This document shows, piece after piece, positions 15,450-23,911 of a stretch of 42,934 nucleotides of DNA. The stretch is from Isosphaeraceae bacterium (GTDB lineage: Bacteria; Planctomycetota; Planctomycetia; Isosphaerales; Isosphaeraceae). Each line of letters starts with the position of its first letter. The first letter of the stretch is position 1. The notes under the pieces are model-generated. The model was not told the DNA's origin. It saw only the letters and a program-made list of their open reading frames with translations, and did no database searches. The stretch is from assembly GCA_021324445.1 (NCBI GenBank), contig JAJPJC010000373.1, forward strand, positions 1 to 42,934, read 5' to 3'. The translations under genes and the position numbers were made by a program.

Positions 15450-17996
15450 ATGAAAGTCGTGCTCGCGGAGAAGCCGTCCGTCGCGCGGGAGCTGGCCGCC
15501 TTCCTGGGCGCCGCCGCGCGGCACGACGGCTACCTGGAGGGCCGAGGCTACCAGGTGACCTGGGCCCTGGGCCACCTGGTCACGCTCAAGGAGCCGCAGG
15601 ACTACGACCCGGCCCTGAAGCGATGGTCGCTGGAGCGTCTCCCCTTCGTCCCGGAGCGGTTCGGGCTCAAGCCGATCGAGGAAAAGGCCGCGGTCAAGCA
15701 GTTTGCGGTCGTCCGGCGCCTCTTCCGATCCGCCGATGAGCTGATCTGCGCCACGGACGCCGGCCGCGAGGGCGAGCTGATCTTTCGCTACATCCTCGAG
15801 CTGACCGGGTGTACGAAAAAGCCGGCGCGCCGGCTCTGGCTCAGTTCGCTGACCGAGGCCGCCATCCGGGACGCCTTCGGGCGGCTCCAGCCGCTATCCG
15901 ACTACGACAATCTTTATGCCGCGGCCCGGTGTCGCAGCGAGGCCGACTGGGTCGTGGGCCTGAACGCAACCCGCTATTACACCGTCCGCCATCGTGCCAG
16001 CGGCATCCTCTGGAGCGTCGGTCGCGTGCAGACGCCCGTCCTGGCGATGATCGTCCGTCGCGACGACGAGATCCGCACGTTCCGGCCCGAACCGTTCTGG
16101 GAGCTGCTGACGCGCTATCGCGAGGTCACCTTCAAGTTCACCGGTGATCGCTTCACCAAGGAAGAGGACGCCCAGGCCCTGCTCCAGCGCGTCCTGGGTC
16201 ATCCCTTCACGATCCTGGGCGTCGAACGGAAGCCGGAGCGCGTCCAGCCGCCCCAGCTCTACGATCTGACCGAGCTGCAGCGGGACATGAACCGGCGATA
16301 TGGCCTCTCGGCCGACGCCACGCTCAAGGCGGCCCAGGCTCTGTACGAGAGCAAGCTGATCAGCTACCCGCGGACCGACTCGCGATACCTGGGCAAGGAC
16401 ATGAAGGGCCAGGTCCCCGGCATCCTGGAGGAGCTGCGACCGCTCAAGCCGGCCGAGATCGGCAAGCTGGACCTCCGGGCCCTGGCCTTTACCGGGCGGA
16501 TCATCAACGACGCCAAGGTGAGCGATCACCACGCGATCATCCCGACCGGCAAGCGGCCGGGCGAGCTGGCGCCGGCGGCCCAGAAGGTCTTCGACGCGGT
16601 CGTCACCCGGCTGATCGCCGCGTTCTACCCGGCCTGCATCAAGGAGGTGACGATCGTCGACGGGGTGTCGCACGAGGTGCCGTTCCGGGCCAGGGGCGTG
16701 CGCGTACTGGATCCCGGCTGGACGGTCCTCTACCCGCGCAAGGACGACGAGTCGAAAGAGGAGGAACAGGAACTGCCGGAGTTCCGACCCGGCGAGAGCG
16801 GACCGCACGAGCCCTTCGTCCGGCGCGGCGAGACGACGCCGCCGAAGCCCTACACCGAGGGGAGCCTGCTCGGGGCGATGGAGACCGCCGGCAAGCTGGT
16901 GGATGACGAGCAGCTCAAGGAGGCGCTGAAGGAACGGGGCCTGGGCACGCCGGCGACCCGGGCGGCGATCATCGAGACTCTCCTGGACCGCGGCTACATC
17001 ACGCGGGAGAAGAAGGCGCTGGCCGCGACCGATCTGGGCCGCTACCTGGTGGCGATCGTGCAGGACCGCAGCCTGAAGAGCCCGGAGCTGACCGGCGAGT
17101 GGGAGGCCAAGCTCCGCGAGATCGAGCGCGGCCGCCTGGACCCGCGCCCGTTCATGGCCGAGATCGTCCGGTATACGGGCGAGATCATCCGCTCGGGCGA
17201 CGCGGCCCCGATCGACCCTCATCGGCTGGGAGATTGCCCGCGGTGTGGCCGGCCGGTGATCCAGGGCCATCGCGGCTTCGGCTGCTCCGGCTGGCGCGAC
17301 GGCTGCCCGTTCGTGCTCTGGCGAGAGTATCGGGACCATCCCTTGAGCGACGACCAGATCCGGGAGTTACTCCAGCGCCGCGTGCTGCATCAACCCGTGA
17401 CGATCGAAGGTTCGGGCGAGGTCCTCCTCCAGCTCGCCGATTCCGGCATCGTGACGGAGATTCCGGTGCCGACCGGCGGCCCGCGGCCGGCGCGGGGGAA
17501 GACGGGCGGACGCCGGTCGACGCGACGGCGGAAGGAGCCCGGCGCGGCCCGGGGCGAGTCTCCCGCGAGCGGCTCCCCGGAGACCGAGCCCGGTGAACCA
17601 CGGGCCCGGCGGCCCGGCCGCGGCGATCGGGCCGCGGCCCGATCGGCGGGGACCGCGCCCCGCGCCCCGGCCGCCGCGGGCTTCGGCCCCGTCGCGCTCG
17701 GGAATTGCCCGCTGTGTGGGGAGCCGGTCGTCGAGCAAGCGAAGTCTTATGGGTGTAGTGCCTGGCGGCAAGGTTGCCGGTTCACCATCTGGAAGACGAT
17801 CGCCGGCAAGGCCATCGGCGTCCGCACCGCCCAGGCGCTGCTCAAACGGGGGCAAAGCTCCCTGCTCCGCGGCTTCCGATCCAAGGCCGGCAAGCCCTTC
17901 GAGGCACGACTCAAGCTCGACGGCGGCGAGGTCCGCTTCGACTTTGGACCGGGCGATCGCCCCCGGCGGTCGCCGAGCACTCCTGACTCCGTCTGA
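15450..17996 (+). CDS. topB: Type IA DNA topoisomerase (topoisomerase III-like) with duplicated C-terminal zinc modules
   Basis: 848 aa, longer than a typical topoisomerase III. The N-terminal TOPRIM domain is MKVVLAEKPSVARELAAFLG with the acidic motif ATDAGREGELIFR. The catalytic tyrosine is Tyr306 in LISYPRTDSRYL. LGTPATRAAIIETLLDRGYI and the GEWEAKLREIERG segment are typical of the arch region. After the core come two similar Cys-rich modules: one from Cys596 (CPRCGRPVIQ, GFGCSGWRDGCPFVLWRE) and one from Cys753 (CPLCGEPVVE, YGCSAWRQGCRFTIWKT). They are separated by about 90 residues of Arg/Gly/Pro/Ala-rich linker. The enzyme relaxes or decatenates DNA through single-strand passage. It is monocistronic, flanked by convergent genes. 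GAGATGGGAG precedes the ATG. Confidence 0.93.
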   Translation: MKVVLAEKPSVARELAAFLGAAARHDGYLEGRGYQVTWALGHLVTLKEPQDYDPALKRWSLERLPFVPERFGLKPIEEKAAVKQFAVVRRLFRSADELICATDAGREGELIFRYILELTGCTKKPARRLWLSSLTEAAIRDAFGRLQPLSDYDNLYAAARCRSEADWVVGLNATRYYTVRHRASGILWSVGRVQTPVLAMIVRRDDEIRTFRPEPFWELLTRYREVTFKFTGDRFTKEEDAQALLQRVLGHPFTILGVERKPERVQPPQLYDLTELQRDMNRRYGLSADATLKAAQALYESKLISYPRTDSRYLGKDMKGQVPGILEELRPLKPAEIGKLDLRALAFTGRIINDAKVSDHHAIIPTGKRPGELAPAAQKVFDAVVTRLIAAFYPACIKEVTIVDGVSHEVPFRARGVRVLDPGWTVLYPRKDDESKEEEQELPEFRPGESGPHEPFVRRGETTPPKPYTEGSLLGAMETAGKLVDDEQLKEALKERGLGTPATRAAIIETLLDRGYITREKKALAATDLGRYLVAIVQDRSLKSPELTGEWEAKLREIERGRLDPRPFMAEIVRYTGEIIRSGDAAPIDPHRLGDCPRCGRPVIQGHRGFGCSGWRDGCPFVLWREYRDHPLSDDQIRELLQRRVLHQPVTIEGSGEVLLQLADSGIVTEIPVPTGGPRPARGKTGGRRSTRRRKEPGAARGESPASGSPETEPGEPRARRPGRGDRAAARSAGTAPRAPAAAGFGPVALGNCPLCGEPVVEQAKSYGCSAWRQGCRFTIWKTIAGKAIGVRTAQALLKRGQSSLLRGFRSKAGKPFEARLKLDGGEVRFDFGPGDRPRRSPSTPDSV

Positions 17997-18039
17997 TCCG
18001 GGCCGGTTGAGCGGTCGCGGACCCAGAAAGCGAACCGAG

Positions 18040-19008
18040 CTAACCGAACGACTTCCGGAGCAGCTCCAGGCTCCTGGGCACACCGGTGCCGGCGTCCTCG
18101 TTCCCCTCGAACTCCAGGGAGATCCAGCCGCGATAGCCGTGCCGGCGGAGCAGCCCGGCGATCCGGGCGTAATCCAGGTCGAGCGTGTACCAGCGCCCGC
18201 CGCCGAAGTACGTCTTGGCCTGCACCAAGGTGATCGGCACCGGGCTCGAGGCCATTTGCTCCATCTGCTCGTAGGGCCGCTCCAGGAAGTTACCCGTGTC
18301 GAGCGTCATCTGGAGCCAGGGAGACTGGATCGTCTCGACGATCCGGAGCACGCCCGGGGCGGTCCGGCCGAGTCCCCAGTGGTTCTCCAGGCCCAGGACG
18401 ACGCCGCACTCCTCGGCCCGGGGGAGGAGCTTCTCGATGGAGCCGATCACCCAGCCGAAGGCCTCTTCGTCGTCATGGCCCGGCAGCGGCGGCTCGATCC
18501 CCTTCTGCGCCATGAAGTCGTCGAACGACTTGATCGTGCCCCATCGGCCGGTGTTGATCCGCATCGTGGGGATGCCCAGGCGGGCCGCCAGCTCGATCTG
18601 GTAGAGCGTCTTCTGAACGTTTGTGCGCCGCAAGTCGGCATCCGGGCTGACAAATCCCTGGTGGGTCGAGAACCCCATCAGCGCCAGGCCCATCGCATGC
18701 GCCCGGCGCTTGATCTTGTTAATGGCGGCGCTTGATTCGTCCGCCATCTGGACGTGAAGGATCTCGACGCCGTCGAACCCCATGGCGGCCGCCTTGTCGA
18801 TGCAGGCTTCGATGCCCCGCCGCTCGCCCCGGAACTGCCAGAAGGAGTAGGTCGAGACGCCGATATGCTGGCGAGGCGCCTGGGCCTGGGATGCCGGCGG
18901 GTCCTCGGCGGACGAACCGGCCTGGACCCCGGCGGCCCCGAGCCCGGCACCCATCGCGGCGGCCCCGGCCAGGCCGACACGCTTCAGGTAATCCCTCCGG
19001 CTGGTCAT
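18040..19008 (-). CDS. Xylose-isomerase-like sugar phosphate isomerase/epimerase, Tat-exported
   Basis: 322 aa from the ATG at 19008 (MTSRRDYLKRVGLAG), preceded on its strand by a GGGGAGATGAGG ribosome-binding region. The N-terminus is a twin-arginine-type leader (SRRDYLKR, then the Ala/Gly-rich hydrophobic AGAAAMGAGLGAAG) with cleavage expected near residue 35. The mature part is a TIM-barrel of the AP-endonuclease-2/xylose-isomerase-like family: IGVSTYSFW, FDGVEILHVQM, LGLENHWG with metal-ligand Glu and His, TLDTGNFLERP with Asp, and WISLEFEGNED with a closing Glu. Family members isomerise or epimerise sugars or inositols. Secreted versions are abundant in planctomycetes and their substrates are mostly unknown. 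It is convergent with topB. Confidence 0.88.
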   Translation of the reverse strand: MTSRRDYLKRVGLAGAAAMGAGLGAAGVQAGSSAEDPPASQAQAPRQHIGVSTYSFWQFRGERRGIEACIDKAAAMGFDGVEILHVQMADESSAAINKIKRRAHAMGLALMGFSTHQGFVSPDADLRRTNVQKTLYQIELAARLGIPTMRINTGRWGTIKSFDDFMAQKGIEPPLPGHDDEEAFGWVIGSIEKLLPRAEECGVVLGLENHWGLGRTAPGVLRIVETIQSPWLQMTLDTGNFLERPYEQMEQMASSPVPITLVQAKTYFGGGRWYTLDLDYARIAGLLRRHGYRGWISLEFEGNEDAGTGVPRSLELLRKSFG

Positions 19009-19106
19009 GTCCTCATCTCCCCGGTTCAGAACGACCCCCATGAGCGAGCGGAGCAGGCCCCGTCATCGATCACGGAGGAATCAGATCAGAACGTGAGTTC
19101 GGCGGA

Positions 19107-20111
19107 TCATGCCCCCCCGGCCACCGCTCCGCGCCAAACCCGCACGTCGCCCGTGCGCGGGCAGAAGGCCATTCGCTGGACGGTGAATCGGTTGAAGACG
19201 GGCGGTCTGTTGAGCACCTCGCTGAGCTGTTCCAAGGTACACGATGGGCCCGCCTCGGTCAAAGCCCGGCCGAGGCACTCGGCACGCCGGCCGCTGTCTT
19301 CATGGAAGCCTTCCTCCTCGACCTCCGCCAGCACGTTGTTGTTGCCGAGAAAACGCGGGTCCACGTGGTGGTTCGCCTGGGCCAATGTGGACCCCAGCAA
19401 TTCCCGCACGGCCGCCATCCGCGGCGTGCGCTCGATCACGCAAGCCTGGCCGCTTTCGGTCCCGCAGACGGTGAAGAAAACGCTCGTGGACAGCGGGGTG
19501 TCCCTCAGCGCCTCCACCGCGGCGGCGTAGCTGTCGCAGTTCTCCAGGGTATGGCGCACGAGGAATGCCGGCCCGAAGTCGAAGGAGGGTCTGGACGCGG
19601 GCGGGGCCCAGTTGATCGTAATGGAATACGCGCCGGGTAGCATGCCGGACAGCACGCTCACTTGACCGGGGACCCCGACCGAGACAAACTCCCGGCCCCC
19701 CTGGCGGAAGCGGAACAGGCGCGTCGCTTCGTCCATCCTGGGCAGCGGCCAGTCTAGGGTCCGGACGTGGACCAGGCCCAGGCCCTCGACCCAGAGGACG
19801 CCGGTTGTACAGCCCAGCAGCTTCGGCAGCCTCAGGTGGCTCAGCTCGTAGGCGCAGTTCAGCATCGTGGCGGTGCCCAGCGACACTCCCAGCGCATCCG
19901 CCCAGGCGCCGATTTCGCCGCTGTAGAGCCCTCCGAAGGCCCTGTAGAGCCGTGCGAAGATCCAGCGCACGACCTCGGGAACCCGCTCGAACTCGGCCGC
20001 GATGTCCCGGACGAGTTGGCCGGCGATCGCGTTTTCCCGGGAGATGACCTCGTCCCAGCGCTTGGCCGGGTCGCTCCCAAGGTCGATCACATAGATCGGG
20101 ATGGTTGCCAT
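19107..20111 (-). CDS. Acid-ceramidase/NAAA-like Ntn hydrolase
   Basis: 334 aa. The N-terminus IPIYVIDLGSDPAKRWDEV matches the LD(L/V)PxxxRW segment that opens acid ceramidase and N-acylethanolamine acid amidase. The putative nucleophile is Cys101 in LLGCTTGVLWVEG, followed by HVRTLDWPLPR. Cys101-Arg117 and Cys101-Asp120 distances (16 and 19) equal those of human acid ceramidase (Cys143, Arg159, Asp162). Asn247 in LAQANHHV is a candidate for the oxyanion Asn. Relatives self-cleave before the Cys and hydrolyse fatty-acid amides; here cleavage would give chains of 100 and 234 residues. No signal peptide is evident, so location is uncertain. Its start lies 25 bp inside the end of the upstream hydrolase gene, implying translational coupling. 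Penicillin-V-acylase-like activity is the main alternative. Confidence 0.75.
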   Translation of the reverse strand: MATIPIYVIDLGSDPAKRWDEVISRENAIAGQLVRDIAAEFERVPEVVRWIFARLYRAFGGLYSGEIGAWADALGVSLGTATMLNCAYELSHLRLPKLLGCTTGVLWVEGLGLVHVRTLDWPLPRMDEATRLFRFRQGGREFVSVGVPGQVSVLSGMLPGAYSITINWAPPASRPSFDFGPAFLVRHTLENCDSYAAAVEALRDTPLSTSVFFTVCGTESGQACVIERTPRMAAVRELLGSTLAQANHHVDPRFLGNNNVLAEVEEEGFHEDSGRRAECLGRALTEAGPSCTLEQLSEVLNRPPVFNRFTVQRMAFCPRTGDVRVWRGAVAGGA

Positions 20112-21229
20112 AGACTTCGCGTTACTAAGTGTGTGAGCCGCCGAACAGAAAGCTCAGCTGATCGGGCCGATCCTGAAACCGATCCCTGGTCTCCTGGCCG
20201 CTGACTCAGCGTGATCCAGGGCCGGCCCCGCGGCGACTCTTCAGCGGCCAACGCCGATCGGCCGACGGTCATGAGAATGGCCTGGATCAGGGCCTGGCGC
20301 GACCGCCTCCCCACGCGGGAGGCGGGGGACCGGCGCGTCAGGTCGGCGTGACCTGCTTCCAGCACGCCCAGGCGAGTCCCCAGGCCCGGCAGCGATTGAT
20401 CGTCCAGGGCCACCACGCCGTCGTTCGGACCGTAGTACGCGCCGAGATACCAGGACATGGCCCGCTGGAACAACGCCAGGCGCAACGGCCGCGCCCGCGA
20501 TTCCACGTAGTAAACCTTTGGCCCAACGACCGGGATCGCCTCGGCATGTTCTTCCAGGAGCCGCCGCCAGTACGCTCGCGACGCCTCGCGCGACAGCCCG
20601 GCCAATCCCGCGTGCCCGCCGCGTCTGAGCCGGAGCCGCTCCATCGTCCCGAGGACAGCGGCAAGGAGCCGATGGCCGCGCGGCATCCGGCCATCCATCG
20701 GCTCGCCGGTTCCCAGCAGGTAATCGGCCAGGCCGGTCCCGCCGAAAGCCCCCTGGATCAGGAAGAGGGCCTCGACTCGTTCGCGCACGAACTGGGGTTC
20801 GTGCAGGGCGAATGCCAGGGCGTCGCAGGCCCCCCGGCTGTGGGCGATGACCACCAGCCGTTCGGGCCCCGCTTCGGCGATCCGGATCAACTCCTCTCGG
20901 ACCGCCGCCCGGTTCTCCTCGACGCCGCGCCGGGAGCTGGGGAAGAGGAAATGGATGCGACGGCGGGGCACACCGTTGGCCCGCAGCTCCGCTGCGTTCT
21001 GGGCGAAATAGCCCGGCATCGGACCCGTGCGGAATCCACCCACGAAGACGTATCGGAAGCGCCCAGCCCGCCGCGCGACCGGCTCCGGGATGGCGAGCCT
21101 GCCGCCCAGTGCGGCCTCGAACCACCCGCGGAACTCCGCGGCGCAAACCCGCGGTCCTCCCGACGGACCACCCACGATCAAGGCCACACCCAGGAAAGCC
21201 GCTTCCAGCCCCAACATGACCACCTCCAT
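20087..21229 (-). CDS. Alpha/beta hydrolase (lipase-like) with signal sequence
   Basis: 380 aa when started at the ATG at 21229; the frame extends upstream to 21397 but only with Arg/Pro-rich sequence and no hydrophobic leader. Residues 4-20 (VMLGLEAAFLGVALIVG) look like a signal peptide or anchor. Triad candidates are Ser131 in VVIAHSRGACDAL (nucleophile elbow, with Ala for the first Gly), Asp270 in YYGPNDGVVALDD and His294 in LEAGHADLTRR. The NDGVV...GHADL arrangement is typical of lipases and acyl-hydrolases. It overlaps the acid-ceramidase-like gene downstream. Together the two could act on ester and amide bonds of complex lipids, but the substrate is unknown. It is divergent from thrS across a 263 bp gap. 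Confidence 0.72.
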   Translation of the reverse strand: MEVVMLGLEAAFLGVALIVGGPSGGPRVCAAEFRGWFEAALGGRLAIPEPVARRAGRFRYVFVGGFRTGPMPGYFAQNAAELRANGVPRRRIHFLFPSSRRGVEENRAAVREELIRIAEAGPERLVVIAHSRGACDALAFALHEPQFVRERVEALFLIQGAFGGTGLADYLLGTGEPMDGRMPRGHRLLAAVLGTMERLRLRRGGHAGLAGLSREASRAYWRRLLEEHAEAIPVVGPKVYYVESRARPLRLALFQRAMSWYLGAYYGPNDGVVALDDQSLPGLGTRLGVLEAGHADLTRRSPASRVGRRSRQALIQAILMTVGRSALAAEESPRGRPWITLSQRPGDQGSVSGSARSAELSVRRLTHLVTRSLWQPSRSM

Positions 21230-21492
21230 AGATCCCACGATACCGGAGGCAACCCCGGCTTCGCCACCCCGGGCCGGATTGCCGATCGGGGGTCTCGGCA
21301 TTGGCAGGTGCCTGGGAATTGCGGTAGGCTGAGCGGACGAGGGAAGGGCGCGCGATGCCGGTCCGATCCCTGCGACATCGAGCTCCCGGCGGATCAAGAC
21401 GAGGGCCTTCCACGTCCAGGGACAGGCACCTCGAAAACGCGGGGCCGGTCCTCCCTGACTGAGGCCCTGCCCGATTGGAGAGACGTCAGGCG

Positions 21493-23700
21493 ATGGTTCA
21501 AATCAAGCTGCCGGATGGTTCAGTCCAGGAGTATCCCGAAGGGATCAGCCCACGCGCGATTGCCGAGGCGATCGGCAAGCGACTGGCCGACGCCGCGGTC
21601 GCCGCGACGGCCGGGGGGCGGGTCGTCGACCTCGACCGGCCGCTGGAAGACGGCACCGGCGGGCCGATCGAGCTGAAGATCCTCACGCCCAGGGACCGCG
21701 AGGCCCTCGACGTCCTGCGGCACTCGACCGCTCACATCATGGCCCGGGCCATCATGCGGCTGTTCCCCGGCGTGCGGCTCGCCTTCGGACCCACGACCGC
21801 CAACGGGTTCTATTACGACGTCGAGGTACCCGGGCGGAGCCTCTCGGAGGAGGACTTCCCGGCCATCGAGGCCGAGATGGGCCGAATCACCAAGGATGCG
21901 GAGCCGTTCGAACGGTTCACTCTCCCCGTGACGGAGGCCCGCCAGTTCGTCGCCGACCTGGGCCAGACCTACAAGGTCGAACACATCGACGACGAGCTGC
22001 ACCAGTTCGGCGTCTTGAGCTTCTATCGCCAGGGGGAGTTCGTCGACCTTTGCCGAGGGCCGCATATCCCCCACGCCGGCAAGGTCGGCGCGTTCAAGCT
22101 GCTCTCCGTCGCCGGCGCCTACTGGAAAGGCAAGACCGACCGCCCGATGCTCCAGCGCGTCTATGGCACCGCCTTTTTCGACAAGAAGGACCTGGATGCC
22201 CACATCGCCCAGGTCGAGGAGGCCAGGAAGCGCGATCATCGCCGGTTGGGCCGCGAGCTCCACTTATTCACCATCTCGCCCCTGGTGGGACCCGGCCTGA
22301 TCCTCTGGATGCCCAAGGGCGCGGTCGTCCGGGGCATCCTCGAGTCGTTCATCAAGGACGAACTCGTCCGGCGCGGCTATCAGCCGGTCTATACGCCTCA
22401 CATCGGCAAGATCGAGCTCTATCAGACCAGCGGCCACTACCCCTATTACAAGGATTCCCAGTTCCCGACCTTGAAGATGCCGGCCGACGCCGCTGCCAAG
22501 GAACTGCTCGACGGACTCATCGCCGGCAGCCTCCCTGACGACGCGCAGCGCCTCTTGCTGGCCAAGGCCGGAATCCCCGACAAATTGCCCGACCCGACCA
22601 GGGAATCCGGTTCCACGAAGTCCTACTTCGACATGAGCCCCACCGAGCGGATCGGCTACCTGGAGCAGACCTGCGACTTCGAAGAATACCTGCTCAAGCC
22701 GATGAACTGCCCGCACCACATTCAGATCTACGCGGCCCAGCCGAGGAGCTATCGCGAGCTGCCGTTGCGTCTGGCCGAGTTCGGCACGGTGTATCGCTAC
22801 GAGCAGTCGGGCGAGCTGACGGGGCTCACCCGCGTCCGCGGCTTCACGCAGGACGACGCCCATCTCTTCTGCACCCACGAGCAGGTGCGCGGCGAGTTCC
22901 GCTCGACGATGGAGATGACCCAGTTCTTCCTGAATTCGTGCCTGGGACTGTCCGACTACCGGCTGCGACTCTCCAAGAGCGACCCGAACGACCCGAAGTA
23001 TCAGGGGGCGGCCGGTGAAATCTGGCGGCGCGCCGAAGAAGACATCCGCTCGGTCCTCGACGATATGGGCTTGCCGTACGAGGAGGCACCCGGCGAGGCG
23101 GCGTTCTACGGCCCGAAGGCCGACTTCATCGTCCGCGACTGCATCGGCCGCCAGTGGCAGCTCGGCACCGTCCAGCTCGACTACGTGCTGCCCGAGCGGT
23201 TCGGACTGGAGTACATCGGACCGGATAACCACCCGCACCGGCCGGTGATGATCCACCGCGCGCCGCTGGGGAGCATGGAGCGGTTCCTGGGGATCCTCAT
23301 CGAACACTTCGCCGGGGCGTTTCCACTCTGGCTGGCGCCCGAGCAAGTCCGCGTCCTGCCGATCTCGGACAAGGTCGCCGCGTACGCGCAACAGGTGCTG
23401 GCGCGGCTGCGCGACGCGGGCTTCCGGGCGGCCGTCGACCTCCGGGCCGAGAAGATCGGGGCCAAGGTCCGCGACGCGCAACTCGAGAAGATCCCGGTCA
23501 TGCTGGTCGTCGGCGCCAAGGAGGCGGAGAGCCAGTCAGTCTCCTATCGCGACCGGCAGGCCGGCGACCTGGGCGCCCTGCCGCTGGACCAGGCCCTGGA
23601 CCGGCTCCAGGCCGAGCGCGACAGCCGGCAAGGCCGCCCGGTGGCCGCCACTGCGGCCATCCCGGCCGACGAAGAAGCGGCGGAGGATCATACCTACTGA
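21493..23700 (+). CDS. thrS: Threonyl-tRNA synthetase with an internal insertion
   Basis: 735 aa from the ATG at 21493; a TTG six codons upstream is in frame but gives a non-family leader. Residues 1-60 are a TGS domain (MVQIKLPDGSVQEYPEG). An editing/SAD domain follows (HSTAHIMARAIMRLFPG, FGPTTANGFYYD, and YRQGEFVDLCRGPHIP). The class II core includes LLKPMNCPHH (zinc-ligand Cys406), RVRGFTQDDAHLFC (motif 2) and MIHRAPLGSMERF (motif 3), then an anticodon-binding domain (VRVLPIS... VGAKEAE). Between YYKDSQFP and EEYLLKPMNCP there are about 70 residues (327-396), where E. coli ThrRS has about ten. The C-terminus also has a tail of about 35 residues. Function in charging tRNA-Thr is secure; the role of the insertion is unknown. 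Confidence 0.96.
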   Translation: MVQIKLPDGSVQEYPEGISPRAIAEAIGKRLADAAVAATAGGRVVDLDRPLEDGTGGPIELKILTPRDREALDVLRHSTAHIMARAIMRLFPGVRLAFGPTTANGFYYDVEVPGRSLSEEDFPAIEAEMGRITKDAEPFERFTLPVTEARQFVADLGQTYKVEHIDDELHQFGVLSFYRQGEFVDLCRGPHIPHAGKVGAFKLLSVAGAYWKGKTDRPMLQRVYGTAFFDKKDLDAHIAQVEEARKRDHRRLGRELHLFTISPLVGPGLILWMPKGAVVRGILESFIKDELVRRGYQPVYTPHIGKIELYQTSGHYPYYKDSQFPTLKMPADAAAKELLDGLIAGSLPDDAQRLLLAKAGIPDKLPDPTRESGSTKSYFDMSPTERIGYLEQTCDFEEYLLKPMNCPHHIQIYAAQPRSYRELPLRLAEFGTVYRYEQSGELTGLTRVRGFTQDDAHLFCTHEQVRGEFRSTMEMTQFFLNSCLGLSDYRLRLSKSDPNDPKYQGAAGEIWRRAEEDIRSVLDDMGLPYEEAPGEAAFYGPKADFIVRDCIGRQWQLGTVQLDYVLPERFGLEYIGPDNHPHRPVMIHRAPLGSMERFLGILIEHFAGAFPLWLAPEQVRVLPISDKVAAYAQQVLARLRDAGFRAAVDLRAEKIGAKVRDAQLEKIPVMLVVGAKEAESQSVSYRDRQAGDLGALPLDQALDRLQAERDSRQGRPVAATAAIPADEEAAEDHTY

Positions 23701-23862
23701 TGGGGAATTCCCAATTCCAAGTTCCCGATTCCAGATGGGCCTGGACTGGCGAACCGGGATTCCGGATTCCCGACGGAGCGGGGCTCACCGGAATTCTCGA
23801 TTCAAAATAATGTTGATTCTAGAATTTGGAATATGAAATTTGGAATCTGGAATCTGGAATGA
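23701..23862. repeat. Heptad-like GGAATCT repeat region, partly inverted
   Basis: Right of thrS is a low-GC block. At 23825-23860 the plus strand repeats units such as GAATTTG, GAATATGAAATTTG, GAATCTG and GAATCTG. At 23703-23733 the complementary form (AATTCCCAATTCCAAGTTCC and GATTCCAGATGG) occurs, so the two arms are inverted relative to each other around 90 bp of spacer that itself holds GGGATTCCGGATTCCC. Base composition is clearly unlike the neighbouring genes. It is probably an expandable simple-sequence element or transcript-end structure. Confidence 0.6.
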
Positions 23863-23911
23863 GAAGTCCGGTGTCCGGCCGAGCACCAGGCCGAATCGAG
23901 GAGACCGTCCC

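Noticed and set aside
21230..21397. Upstream extension of the alpha/beta hydrolase
   Set aside because: The added 56 residues are Pro/Arg-rich and would bury the hydrophobic leader that begins at 21229.
21480..21520. GGTTCAAATC resembling a tRNA T-loop
   Set aside because: It is the start of the thrS coding sequence and no cloverleaf can be formed around it.
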